From contig NZ_JACLGO010000019.1 in the NCBI RefSeq assembly GCF_014219065.1, forward strand, positions 22,936 through 86,935: a stretch of 64,000 bases of DNA, written 5' to 3'. Below, piece by piece: positions 54,506-63,923 of this stretch. Source of the DNA: Halopseudomonas xiamenensis (lineage in GTDB: Bacteria; Pseudomonadota; Gammaproteobacteria; Pseudomonadales; Pseudomonadaceae). Positions within the stretch are counted from its first letter, which is position 1, and every line of letters starts with the position of its first letter. The translations under genes and the position numbers were made by a program. Under the pieces are notes generated by a model. That model was not told the DNA's origin and did not search any database. It saw nothing but the letters and a program-made list of their open reading frames with translations.

Positions 54506-55657
54506 CTACAGCGCCTGTATCCGATTACGCCCGGCGGCCTTGGCCTTGTACATGCGCTGGTCGGCCAGCGCCAGCAGTTGCTGGGGCTGCTCGATGCGGT
54601 CGTAGTAGCGCTCGGCCACGCCGATGCTGGCGGTTAGCGCGGTGCCATCCGGGCGTTGGCCCAGCCCGATGGCCTGCAGCCGTTCCAGTGCCTGACGGGC
54701 GCGGGTCATGTCGGTATCGGGCATGATCAGCAAAAACTCCTCGCCGCCCCAGCGCACCAGGCTGTCGGAGCTGCGCATGCAGTCCTGGATGTGCTGGCTG
54801 GCCGAGCGCAGGGCGGCGTCGCCGATGCCATGGCCGAAGCTGTCGTTGATCTGCTTGAAATGATCCAGGTCGATGAAGGCCAGCGACAGCGCGCTGTTGT
54901 TGCGCAGGCTGGTGTTCCACTGCACCTGCAGGATCTCCTCGCCGCTGTTGCGGCTGAACACGCCGGTCAGGTCATCACGGATCGCCTGGCGCAGCAGCGC
55001 CATCATGAACGCCAACTGGCTCATGCAGGCCAGCCCGGTGACTCCGGCGATCAGGATCAGCAACCAGAAGGCACCGACGAACGATGGCCAGTTCAACGTC
55101 GACCAGTTCAGATAACCGGCGACGGCCTGGGCCGCCAGCAACACCACGGCGACCAGCAGGTTTTCCAGCAGCGTCAGCGGGAACAGTGCCAGGCCGGCCA
55201 TCAGCACGAAGGGCAGGAAGGCGTAGCCGGCGGCGACCGCGGCGGGCATATCGACCAGCTCGTAATGGGCCAGCAGGGTGTGCGAGCTGATATAGAACAG
55301 CGTGGGGATGGCGAACAGGATGAACATCGCCAGGTAGGCATCGGTCATGCGCCCCTGCTCGCGGTAGAACAGCAGCAGGCTGAAGAACGCCAGGCACACC
55401 ACCACCCGCAGCGCCAGCAACTGGGTCCAGAGCGGATAGGGAAAGGCGATCAGATCGACCACGCCCCACAGCGGAGTGAGCAGGGCGAACAACAGGGCGA
55501 ACAGGCGCACCCGGCCAACGATCAGGCCGGCCCGGTGGCGGCTGACCAGCAGTGAATGACGGAAGGGAGTCAGCAGTTTCAGCCGCTCATGGGGTTCCAG
55601 TTCGGCGGGCAGCAGCGAACTGAGGCGGCGGCGCAGCAGGTCGGCAAAGGGCAACAT
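54506..55657 (-). CDS. Membrane-bound diguanylate cyclase (GGDEF domain)
   Basis: A 383-residue protein with about six hydrophobic helices in the N-terminal half (residues 45-225), and a C-terminal GGDEF domain. The active-site motif is GGEEF in LVRWGGEEFLLIMP, with DDLTGVFSRN at its start. It makes cyclic di-GMP from GTP. No RxxD inhibitory site was obvious at the expected place. The membrane part is of unknown ligand specificity. Confidence 0.9.
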   Translation of the reverse strand: MLPFADLLRRRLSSLLPAELEPHERLKLLTPFRHSLLVSRHRAGLIVGRVRLFALLFALLTPLWGVVDLIAFPYPLWTQLLALRVVVCLAFFSLLLFYREQGRMTDAYLAMFILFAIPTLFYISSHTLLAHYELVDMPAAVAAGYAFLPFVLMAGLALFPLTLLENLLVAVVLLAAQAVAGYLNWSTLNWPSFVGAFWLLILIAGVTGLACMSQLAFMMALLRQAIRDDLTGVFSRNSGEEILQVQWNTSLRNNSALSLAFIDLDHFKQINDSFGHGIGDAALRSASQHIQDCMRSSDSLVRWGGEEFLLIMPDTDMTRARQALERLQAIGLGQRPDGTALTASIGVAERYYDRIEQPQQLLALADQRMYKAKAAGRNRIQAL

Positions 55658-55902
55658 GGATGCTCGAGTAATGTCGTTATGATATTTGAGGCCAAAGTAT
55701 AATGCGTTTCGGCGTCAGGCGATGACGCAGATCAATAATGCAGGTAATTGATCTGGGCCAAGGCCAGCAGCGCCTTTTCTCCTATACTGCCCTCTCGGCA
55801 GGGCTGCTGTGACCTCCTGTCACATGCTCTGCGCCGGCCCGCCATGGGATCATCCGGGTTATCGGCCCCGCGGGCCACGTCATCGTTGATCAAGGATCGG
55901 TT
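55658..55902. other. Divergent spacer between the diguanylate cyclase and DUF2946 genes
   Basis: 245 bp without a gene. It contains TATAAT at about 55697-55702 with no good -35 at standard spacing, and a second TATACT near 55791. Confidence 0.4.
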
Positions 55903-56307
55903 GTGCTGGGAAAACGGCTTTCGACACTGAGTATCCGGCTTGGCCTGTTCGCCATGCTGATGATCCATGTCGGCCCGTTGTACTCCGCGCTGCAGCTGGC
56001 GCAGGCTGCGGCTGCGCCAGCCAGTGAACAGCATCACCATCAGCACGCCGACCATGGGCAGGCCTCCTCTGCCCATGGTCATCACCGCCCTCCCTCGGAT
56101 AATGCTCCCGACTGGCTGGCAGCCCTGGAGCTGTGCGGCTATTGCGAGCTGCTGACGCTCAGCCCGCCACTGACGCTGTCGCTCAAGCTGATCCTGCCCC
56201 GGCATGAGCCGGAACGCTTCCTGGCACTGCCGGCCGCGCCGCTGCTGCCGATCTGGCGCCGCAGCGCGGGCTACGCGCGCGCCCCTCCTGCCCCTTTCCA
56301 CTGCTGA
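55903..56307 (+). CDS. DUF2946 family protein, His-rich, next to copper receptor
   Basis: A 134-residue protein with an N-terminal hydrophobic segment (LGLFAMLMIHVGPLYSALQL), a histidine-rich stretch (EQHHHQHADHGQ and HGHHRPP, about 42-62), a CGYC motif near residue 78 and a second hydrophobic region. The start is GTG 55903, with AAGGA six bases upstream. DUF2946 proteins are regularly encoded near copper genes. His residues and the CxxC-like motif suggest metal binding (inference). Likely one operon with the receptor that follows. Confidence 0.8.
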   Translation: MLGKRLSTLSIRLGLFAMLMIHVGPLYSALQLAQAAAAPASEQHHHQHADHGQASSAHGHHRPPSDNAPDWLAALELCGYCELLTLSPPLTLSLKLILPRHEPERFLALPAAPLLPIWRRSAGYARAPPAPFHC

Positions 56308-56362
56308 TGTCCGCCGCCGTGTGCGCACGGCGATACATAACCATTGAAGTGGAAAGCTACCC

Positions 56363-58489
56363 ATGTCCCGACCTATTCGTGGCCATCAGGCAGGCGTGTG
56401 CCTGCCCAACCCCTTTTCTGTAAAACCTGCCCGCCTGCGCTGGCAGCTTGCCTACAGCGCCGCGCTGCTGATGCTTGCCGGTGGCGCCCTGGCCAACGAG
56501 CATCATCATCCGCAACACGACGACGCGCTGGTATTGCCACCGCGGGTGATCACCGCGGTACAGCAGGACTCCTCGCTGACCATCATCACCAACCCCAAGG
56601 ACGCGCGCCAGCCGATCCCGGCCAGCGATGGTGCCGACTACCTGAAGACCATTCCGGGCTTCTCAGCCGTTCGCGGCGGTGGCAGCAACAGTGATCCGGT
56701 GCTGCGCGGCATGTTCGGCTCGCGGCTCAAGCTGCTGACCAATGGCGGTGAAATGCTCGGCGCCTGTCCCTCGCGGATGGATGCGCCATCCTCCTACATC
56801 GCCCCGCAGAACTTCGATCAACTGACGGTGATCAAGGGGCCGCAGACGGTGGCCTGGGGGCCGGGCGCCTCGGCTGGCACCGTGCTGTTCGAGCGGCACC
56901 CGGAAGCTTTCGATGAGCCAGGCAGCCGCCTGGATGCCAGCGTAGTGGCCGGCTCCAATACCCGGCGCGATGTGCAGGTGGATGGTGCCATCGGCAGTAG
57001 CGACGGCTACCTGCGCCTGAGCGGCAACCGCTCCCGTTCCGGTGACTACCGGGACGGCAATGGTGATCGCGTGCCATCGCGCTGGTACAAGTGGAATACC
57101 GATCTGGCACTGGGCTGGACCCCGGATGACGATACCCTGCTGGAACTGACTGTCGGCGCCGGTGACGGCGAGGCGCGCTATGCCGGGCGCGGCATGGACG
57201 GCTCGCAGTTCGAGCGCGAGAGCTTGGGTCTGCGCTTCGAGAAACAGTTCAACGGTGGTGCCCTGCGTGAGCTGGAGGCGCGGTTGTACTACAACTACGC
57301 CGACCATGTGATGGACAATTACAGCCTGCGCGTGCCACCCAGCAGCGGCATGATGGCTGGCGGCATGGCGTCGAATGTCGATCGCCGTACCCTGGGCGCC
57401 CGGCTCGGTTCCACCTGGGTCTGGGATGATCTGCAGCTGCTGGCCGGCGCCGATGCGCAGCGCAATACCCATCGGACGCGCAATAGCATGGGGGTGGATG
57501 ATGCCTATAAGCACCAGCCCTGGGCCAAGGATGCCAGCTTCAGCCAGATAGGGGTGTTCTCCGAGCTTACCTGGTCACGGCAGGAGCAGCAGCGGCTGAT
57601 CGGTGGTGTGCGCCTGGACCAGCACCATGTGGAAGACTTCCGTAACACCATAAGCGCCGGGCACGGCGGCGGACATGCCATGCCCAACCCCACCGCCGGT
57701 GACACACGCCGGGAAACCCTGCCCGCCGCCTTCCTGCGGCTGGAGCAGGACCTGTCCAACCTGCCGGCCACGGCCTATGTCGGTATCGGTCATGCGCAGC
57801 GCTTCCCCGACTACTGGGAGCTGTTCTCGCCCAGGCAGGCGGCGGGTGCAGTGAATGCCTTCGATGGCATCGATCCGGAGCGCACCACCCAGCTGGATGT
57901 CGGCCTGCAGTACCAGCGCGAGGGAATGCAGGCCTGGATTTCCGGCTATGCGGGCATGGTCGATGACTTCATCCTGTTCGACTACACTGGCATGGGCGGC
58001 ATCAGCAGCGCGGAGAATATCGATGCGCATATCATGGGGGCCGAGGCGGGTATTGCGCTGGATGTGACTGACAACTGGCAGGTGGAAACTAGCCTGGCCT
58101 GGGCCTGGGGCCGCAACCGCAGCGATGGAGAGGCACTGCCGCAGATGCCGCCGCTGGAAAGCCGTTTCAACCTGACCTACGCCCGCGACAACTGGAGCGC
58201 TGGTGCCCTGTGGCGGGTGGTTGCTGCGCAGAGTCGCACCGCAGACGGCAAGGGGAACGTCACCAGCAAGGACTTCGGTGACTCGGCTGGCTTCGGCGTG
58301 CTGTCAGTCAATGCCGCCTACCGCTTCAGTGACGAGGTGACCGCCAGCGTCGGGGTGGATAACCTGCTGAACAAGGCCTACGCCGAACACTTAAATCTGG
58401 CCGGTAACGGCAGCTTCGGCTTCCCCGCCGAGATCCGGATCAACGAGCCGGGTCGTACCCTGTGGGCCAAGCTGGATTTGAGTTTTTGA
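56363..58489 (+). CDS. oprC: TonB-dependent copper receptor (OprC/NosA family)
   Basis: A 708-residue outer-membrane receptor with a long signal region (to about 45), plug domain (DADYL-type ADYLKTIPGFSAVRGGGSN, VIKGPQTVAWGPGASAGTV) and 22-strand barrel ending in Phe. The copper-site residues known from OprC are conserved: CxxxM as C135-PSR-M139 and HxM as H315-V-M317. It imports or binds copper in the periplasm. The His-rich DUF2946 gene just upstream supports this. Confidence 0.92.
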   Translation: MSRPIRGHQAGVCLPNPFSVKPARLRWQLAYSAALLMLAGGALANEHHHPQHDDALVLPPRVITAVQQDSSLTIITNPKDARQPIPASDGADYLKTIPGFSAVRGGGSNSDPVLRGMFGSRLKLLTNGGEMLGACPSRMDAPSSYIAPQNFDQLTVIKGPQTVAWGPGASAGTVLFERHPEAFDEPGSRLDASVVAGSNTRRDVQVDGAIGSSDGYLRLSGNRSRSGDYRDGNGDRVPSRWYKWNTDLALGWTPDDDTLLELTVGAGDGEARYAGRGMDGSQFERESLGLRFEKQFNGGALRELEARLYYNYADHVMDNYSLRVPPSSGMMAGGMASNVDRRTLGARLGSTWVWDDLQLLAGADAQRNTHRTRNSMGVDDAYKHQPWAKDASFSQIGVFSELTWSRQEQQRLIGGVRLDQHHVEDFRNTISAGHGGGHAMPNPTAGDTRRETLPAAFLRLEQDLSNLPATAYVGIGHAQRFPDYWELFSPRQAAGAVNAFDGIDPERTTQLDVGLQYQREGMQAWISGYAGMVDDFILFDYTGMGGISSAENIDAHIMGAEAGIALDVTDNWQVETSLAWAWGRNRSDGEALPQMPPLESRFNLTYARDNWSAGALWRVVAAQSRTADGKGNVTSKDFGDSAGFGVLSVNAAYRFSDEVTASVGVDNLLNKAYAEHLNLAGNGSFGFPAEIRINEPGRTLWAKLDLSF

Positions 58490-58817
58490 GGTAGCTCCCC
58501 CTCTCCCCAGCCCTCTCCCGCGAGGGGAGAGGGGGCTGTTTTTTGCGTGCTGGCTGCCTTTAGTTTTCCTGACATTCTCGGGCTAACATGGATTGCCGAT
58601 ATTACCGGTTTGCACAAGACAGCTCCGGCTCCCCTTGCGGGGCTCAAGCGGGCGAAGCAGTGCTTCGAAGATGAGCAGCCTTGTAAACCGGCAGTATGGA
58701 AAACCCATGTCGCCGGCCTGATCCGTTACCGATGTTGCCGGTTTGCACAAACAAGCTCCCCTCTCCCCTTGCGGGAGAGGGGCGGGGGGAGAGGGGGAGG
58801 GGTTCTAACCAACCAGC
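58490..58817. repeat. Spacer with inverted pair of CCCTCTCCC repeats and a nested 35-bp direct repeat
   Basis: Element A at 58497-58535 and its reverse-complement partner at 58756-58800 flank about 220 bp. Inside, 58592-58626 and 58725-58759 are direct copies (CCGGTTTGCACAA core), and 58678-58700 carries a partial inverted copy. No gene is seen between the convergent oprC and uppP. Confidence 0.75.
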
Positions 58818-59615
58818 TCAGTAAAACACCACCAGCAGAGCAATACCCAGAATGATCCGGTAGACCACGAACGGCTGCATGCCGATACGCTTGATGAATA
58901 CCAGGAAGTAGTGGATGCACAGGAAGGCACTGATCGCCGACACCAGCACACCCAGGGCCATCGCGCCCCATTCCACCGGCACCTGCGCCTCGACCAGGTC
59001 CTTGGTCTTGAGCAGGCAGGCCAGCAGGATCACCGGGATCGACAGCAGGAAGGAGAAGCGCGAAGCCGCCTCGCGGTTCATTCCCATCACCAGCGCGGCG
59101 GTGATGGTGATACCGGCCCGTGAGGTGCCGGGGAACAGGGCCAGCGCCTGGGCGCAGCCGATCACCAGTACATCCTTCCAGGTCATCTGGTCCACCGTGC
59201 GGCTGCCACGGAAACGCCAGTCCACCCAGCCCAGCAGCAGGCCGAAGCCAACCAGGCCAAGGGCCAGGTAGAAGGGCGAGCGCAGATACAGCTCGATCTC
59301 GTCCTTGAATGCCAGGCCGGCCAGGCCGACCGGGATGGTGGCGAAGATCACCCCCCAGGCCAGGCGTGCGTCGTCATTCAGCTTGCGGGTGGCAAGCGAT
59401 TGCGTCCAGCTGGTGGTCATGTTGAGCAGGTCGCGGCGGAAATACAGCAGTACCGCGAACAGGCTGCCGAAGTGCAGCGCGACATCGAACGCCAGGCCCT
59501 GATCAGGCCAGCCGGTGAGGGCGGGAACCAGGATCAGGTGGGCCGAGCTGGAGACAGGTAGAAACTCGGTCAGGCCCTGGAGCAGGGCCAACACCACAAC
59601 TTGCAACCAATCCAT
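58818..59615 (-). CDS. uppP: Undecaprenyl-diphosphatase
   Basis: A 265-residue integral membrane enzyme of the BacA/UppP family that recycles the C55 lipid carrier of cell-wall synthesis. Both catalytic motifs are present: LLQGLTEFLPVSSSAHLIL near the N-terminus and FPGTSRAGITI at about 162-172. Eight hydrophobic helices. Length typical. Confidence 0.97.
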   Translation of the reverse strand: MDWLQVVVLALLQGLTEFLPVSSSAHLILVPALTGWPDQGLAFDVALHFGSLFAVLLYFRRDLLNMTTSWTQSLATRKLNDDARLAWGVIFATIPVGLAGLAFKDEIELYLRSPFYLALGLVGFGLLLGWVDWRFRGSRTVDQMTWKDVLVIGCAQALALFPGTSRAGITITAALVMGMNREAASRFSFLLSIPVILLACLLKTKDLVEAQVPVEWGAMALGVLVSAISAFLCIHYFLVFIKRIGMQPFVVYRIILGIALLVVFY

Positions 59616-59723
59616 TTTGTACGGAGCTCCGTGGTCAGAGGGAAAACAGGGCTGGGCAAGCGCGCAAGTAAACCATGAACCGACCGGCTGAGCGAGTATT
59701 TACGTGGCCTGTTCAGCTGCCGG

Positions 59724-61034
59724 TCAGCTAACCGGCAGGTAACGCAGCAGCAGCGCTTTATTCACGTCGATACCCTCCGGTTTGGGAATGCGCACCATAT
59801 GGCCGGTGCCAGGCGCAACCCCGGTCGGCTGCCCGTGACGATCCAGCAGTGAGTGCAAAGCGAAACTGTGATTGCCCGAGGGCGTCATAAGTTCCAGCTG
59901 GTCGCCGACAGCAAAGCGATTTTTCACCTCGATGCTCAGCCAGTTGCCCAGATCCTCCAGCACCTCGCCGACGAACTGGTGGCGCAGCATGCTGGAGTTG
60001 CCCCGCTCGTAATTCTGGTAGACCCCCGGCGGATGACGGCGATAGAAGCCCTCGGTGTAGCCGCGGTTGGCCAGGCTTTCCAGGTCGTCCATCAGCCCCA
60101 GATCGAAGGGGCGCCCGGCGACGGCATCGTCGATCGCCCTGCGGTAGGTCTGCACGGTACGGGCGACATAGAAATGCGACTTGGTGCGCCCCTCGATCTT
60201 CAGCGAATGCATGCCCATATCGACGAAGCGCTGCACGTGCTGCACCGCACGCAGGTCCTTGGAATTCATGATGTAGGTGCCATGCTCGTCTTCCTCGATG
60301 GCCATCTGCTCGTCCGGCTTGTCGCTCTGGTTGAGCAGGTACACCGGTTGCGGCTGCTGCGGCTCCTGTAGCTGCACGACCGCCTCGAGGTTGCCCTCGG
60401 CGGTTTCCTGCGCTGGCTGCAGATCGTACTTCCAGCGACAGGCGTTGGTGCAGGCGCCCTGGTTGGCATCGCGGTGATTGAAATAGCCGGATAGCAGGCA
60501 GCGCCCGGAATAGGCGATGCACAACGCGCCATGCACGAAGACTTCCAGCTCCATGTCCGGGCATTGGCGACGCACTTCCTCGATCTCCTCCAGCGACAGC
60601 TCGCGTGACAGGATCACCCGCTCCAGGCCCTGCTGCTGCCAGAACTTCACCGTGGCCCAGTTGGTGGCGTTGGCCTGCACCGACAGGTGCACCGGCAACT
60701 GCGGCCAGCGCTCGCGCACCAGCATGATCAACCCGGGGTCGGACATGATCAGCGCATCCGGACCCATGGCCACGACTTCTTCCAGGTCACGGATATAGGT
60801 GGCGACCTTGCTGTTGTGCGCGGCGATATTGCTCGCCAGGTAGAACTTCCTGCCCTGCGCATGCGCTTCGGCAATCGCCTCGGCCAGCACCGCCGGGTTG
60901 TGGAAGTCATTCTCGCGTACGCGCAGGCTGTAGCGCGGCTGACCGGCATACACGGCATCGGCGCCGTAGGCGAAGGCGTAGCGCATGGCCTTGAGGGTGC
61001 CGGCGGGGGCCAGCAGTTCGGGGGCTTGGGGCAT
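59724..61034 (-). CDS. trhP: U32-family protein TrhP/YegQ-like (tRNA hydroxylation)
   Basis: A 436-residue peptidase-U32-family protein. The signature is EVFVHGALCIAYSGRCLLSG with conserved cysteines, then NQGACTNACRWKY (four cysteines in all for an Fe-S cluster). YegQ (TrhP) is needed for prephenate-dependent 5-hydroxyuridine formation in tRNA; it is not thought to be a protease. ATG 61034 gives MPQAPELLAPAG; an in-frame TTG nine bases upstream is less likely. Confidence 0.88.
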   Translation of the reverse strand: MPQAPELLAPAGTLKAMRYAFAYGADAVYAGQPRYSLRVRENDFHNPAVLAEAIAEAHAQGRKFYLASNIAAHNSKVATYIRDLEEVVAMGPDALIMSDPGLIMLVRERWPQLPVHLSVQANATNWATVKFWQQQGLERVILSRELSLEEIEEVRRQCPDMELEVFVHGALCIAYSGRCLLSGYFNHRDANQGACTNACRWKYDLQPAQETAEGNLEAVVQLQEPQQPQPVYLLNQSDKPDEQMAIEEDEHGTYIMNSKDLRAVQHVQRFVDMGMHSLKIEGRTKSHFYVARTVQTYRRAIDDAVAGRPFDLGLMDDLESLANRGYTEGFYRRHPPGVYQNYERGNSSMLRHQFVGEVLEDLGNWLSIEVKNRFAVGDQLELMTPSGNHSFALHSLLDRHGQPTGVAPGTGHMVRIPKPEGIDVNKALLLRYLPVS

Positions 61035-61112
61035 GGTTGGCAATCCTGTTTACAAGACAAGAAAAGAGCCGGGCAGAATAATCAGCACGCGCCCCCGGCG
61101 CATTGACCAGGG

Positions 61113-63299
61113 TCAGGTTGGCGTCTTGCTGGCGGTTGCTCCAGTACCGGGTGGCATCTCCCTGAATCGCTGGCGTTGGTCGGCGCTGACCCGGAAACTG
61201 TCGGACAGCTGACTCAGCCGTACCGCAGTTTCACGCACCTGCACCGAGCTTGCCCGCAGGTTGTGCATGACACCCGCCATGGCGCTGGTGGCCTGGGCCA
61301 CCTGTGCGACCTGGCGGCCATGCGCCTTGCTGTTGCTGTCCATCTGCGATATCACGTTGAACAGCTCATCGACGCTGCGTTGCAGCATGGCATTTTCCGC
61401 AGAAGCCATATCGGTCTGCTGCAGTTGTTGATCTACCTCTGCCACGCCGTGCTGCATCTGGCTGACGGCCTCGCGGGTAGCGTCGCGGATGCTGTCCACG
61501 CATTGGCGGATTTCTGCGGCGACACGTGCAGTGCGTGCGGCCAGGGCGCGCACCTCGTCGGCGACCACGGCGAAGCCGCGCCCATGCTCGCCAGCGCGTG
61601 CCGCCTCGATGGCCGCATTCAGCGCCAGCAGGTTGGTCTGGCTGGTGATATCGGTGATCAGGCTGACCATGCTGGCGATATCGTCGGAGCGCTGATCGAG
61701 CAACTGGACACTGTCGGCGGTCTGCGCCACGGTATCGCGGATCTTGCGGGTGCCGCTGGTGACCTGGTCGAGCTGTTGTCGCGCTGCGGCTATCACCTGG
61801 CCGAGGCTGTTGCGCATTTGCTCGGCGGTCAGGGTGGCTTCGTCGAGACTGGCCAGTTGCTGCTCGATCATCGCCAGCATCTGCTGGATATCATGGCTGA
61901 CGCTGGTGACGCTCTGGCTCACCTGTTCGTTACTCGCGAGCATGCGCTCGCTGTTGTCGAGCACATGGTGGCTGGTGTCCTTGACGCGGCCGACGATGTT
62001 GTCGAGATTGTCGATGAAGCTGTTGACCCAGCGCCCCAGCTCGCCGGTCTCGTCAGGCGCCAGCCGGCTGTTGTCCAGCCGCTGGCGCAGGTCGCCTTCA
62101 CCTTCGGCGATGTTGCGGATAATCTCGGTCATGCGCCCGGTACGCCTTGCCAGCTTGCGCGTACCCTTGCGCCAGAACCAGAGTGCACCACCGCCTGTCA
62201 CCGCGGCGGTGAGCAGCACCTGCACCAGTGCACTCGGCTGCCACAGCGCGAGGGCATATTGGTTTGCGCCAATCAGCATCAGCACCAGTGCAAACTGGCG
62301 CATCAAGCTGTAGCTCAGCGAGCGATAGCGAAACACCTCCTCCAGATCGGCCTCGCACATCATGCCCCAGCGATCTGACGAGCCTTGCAGGGTGAAGGTG
62401 GTGCCCTTGCCGATGACCGGAATATGCCGATAGTCGGCGTATCCGGGGTAGGCGACGAACAGGTTGCTGCCGTGCCTGATGGTTTCCCGTACGCCGGGAT
62501 GCAGCTGCCCGGTGGCCGGATCGGTGAAACGGATTTCGAGTTCGGTATGCTCGCGCACCTGTACAGCGCCCCAGCGGGTACCGATGCCATCCTTGAGATT
62601 TTCCCCATGGCTGAAGGTGTTGTCCTCGAAGCGCGACCGGGACAGCGCACGCCCCGGTTCGATGTCCGGGTCGATGCATGACTCGACCATGAAGATGTAG
62701 TTGTCACCGGATTCGGGATAGACATGGCCCGCCTCGCGCTGGATCAGGTCGCCCAGCACATCGTTGGGTATCCGCGCGCACAGGCAGCCGCCCTGGGGCA
62801 GCGGCAGGTAGAACATCAGCGTGACGGCATCGTGGAAGCTGGAGCTGCTCGGGCCCAGCGCCTGGGTACGTTGGTCCACATAGGGGCCATGCAGGAATGG
62901 CTGCTGCAGGCCCCTGCGTACGGCGACGGCGGGTAGTTCAGCGGGCAGGTCGGCTGCACTGCCATACAGCGGCTGGCCGTTGCCATCGAGTAGCAGGAGT
63001 TCGGTGGCGTCGGGCAGGCGTCTCAGCAGCAGGGAGAGCTGCCGGGTATCGAAAGGCTGTTCATCCAGCTGCAATTGCTCGGCGATGCTGTGTAGGGCCG
63101 CCCATTGATTGTCACACCACTGTTGCAGCAAACGCACCCGCGTTTCGGCGATGCTGGTGAATATCTCCTCCACCTGCGTTCTTCGATTGCGGTTGAGCCA
63201 GCAGGCCCAGCCCATGCGTAGTTTACCGGCACGGCCAGTGAGAGGCAGCCAGCGCCGCTCCCGTTCGGTCAATGCCATGGTCTGGCTGGGTGCCTGCAT
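61113..63299 (-). CDS. Methyl-accepting chemotaxis protein with unusual domain order
   Basis: A 728-residue chemoreceptor. The C-terminal signalling domain has the hairpin tip sequence [20 protein letters not shown], and a HAMP-like region precedes it. A sensor-like region with Cache-type features (about 40-310, e.g. [19 protein letters not shown]) lies before two adjacent hydrophobic helices (about 335-352 and 360-380). No clear first membrane segment or signal peptide precedes the sensor. ATG 63299 follows AAGGA. The ligand is unknown. Confidence 0.88.
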   Translation of the reverse strand: MQAPSQTMALTERERRWLPLTGRAGKLRMGWACWLNRNRRTQVEEIFTSIAETRVRLLQQWCDNQWAALHSIAEQLQLDEQPFDTRQLSLLLRRLPDATELLLLDGNGQPLYGSAADLPAELPAVAVRRGLQQPFLHGPYVDQRTQALGPSSSSFHDAVTLMFYLPLPQGGCLCARIPNDVLGDLIQREAGHVYPESGDNYIFMVESCIDPDIEPGRALSRSRFEDNTFSHGENLKDGIGTRWGAVQVREHTELEIRFTDPATGQLHPGVRETIRHGSNLFVAYPGYADYRHIPVIGKGTTFTLQGSSDRWGMMCEADLEEVFRYRSLSYSLMRQFALVLMLIGANQYALALWQPSALVQVLLTAAVTGGGALWFWRKGTRKLARRTGRMTEIIRNIAEGEGDLRQRLDNSRLAPDETGELGRWVNSFIDNLDNIVGRVKDTSHHVLDNSERMLASNEQVSQSVTSVSHDIQQMLAMIEQQLASLDEATLTAEQMRNSLGQVIAAARQQLDQVTSGTRKIRDTVAQTADSVQLLDQRSDDIASMVSLITDITSQTNLLALNAAIEAARAGEHGRGFAVVADEVRALAARTARVAAEIRQCVDSIRDATREAVSQMQHGVAEVDQQLQQTDMASAENAMLQRSVDELFNVISQMDSNSKAHGRQVAQVAQATSAMAGVMHNLRASSVQVRETAVRLSQLSDSFRVSADQRQRFREMPPGTGATASKTPT

Positions 63300-63923
63300 G
63301 CGCTCAATCCTTCCTGAAAAGTGATATGAGCAAATAGGCAAGAAACGCGCCACAGGCTCAGCGCCTGATGTCGCCTGGCCATTGCAGGTGTTGGGTGGGA
63401 GTCGCTGACCCATAACGGGGCGCGCTGAGTCTGCGTAGTTGCAGGAGCACTGTAATGGTGCGTGCCCGAGCAGAGCCGCGGACTGTCAATCCTTGCTGAT
63501 TGCCACGATCACCGCCGATGTCAACCACGGCAAGGTGCTGTGCGTGATACGTGAGCGGTGCATCTGCTTGGGATTGGGTTGATTGGTTCCCCCTCTCCCC
63601 CGGCCCCTCTCCCGCAAGGGGTGAGGGGTGACGCGTGCCGGTGGCTGTGGAGTGATCCTGGATTACCGCGTCTCTGGTCACCTTCAGGTCTTGGAAGATC
63701 AAGTCCAATAGTATTGACGCTCCTCCTGATAACAAGACCCCGTGATAACCCTGTCCGCTAACTATTTGCTTGCTTTCAGGGTGGCATGGCCAACCAGTCG
63801 CGAGTCCCCCCTCGCCCCTTGCGGGAGAGGGGCCGGGGGAGAGGGGGAGCCCACAAACACCCCAAAAACAAAACCCCCAGCTCTTCCGAGCCGGGGGTTC
63901 CGTTGTTGCCAGCAGTCAGGCTA
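63300..63923. repeat. Repeat-bearing spacer between the chemoreceptor and etfA
   Basis: 624 bp without a supported gene. CCCTCTCCC-type elements lie at 63589-63628 and, inverted, at 63806-63847, about 180 bp apart. The etfA terminator is at the right end. Confidence 0.75.
63864..63899 (-). terminator. Rho-independent terminator of etfA
   Basis: On the minus strand, AACCCCCGGCTC, loop, GAGCTGGGGGTT, then TTGTTTTT. Strong GC stem with a T-rich tail, 25 bases after the etfA stop. Confidence 0.85.

Noticed and set aside
55685..55702. Sigma-70 promoter TTGAGG ... TATAAT in the DUF2946 upstream spacer
   Set aside because: The two hexamers are only about six bases apart, far from the 16-18 needed; only the -10-like element was noted.
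58547..58855. Plus-strand 102-codon frame between oprC and uppP
   Set aside because: It consists mostly of repeat sequence and runs into the end of uppP on the other strand.
63358..63735. Minus-strand 125-codon frame in the spacer beside the chemoreceptor
   Set aside because: Part of its translation ([13 protein letters not shown]) is just the palindromic repeat; there is no domain and no good start.
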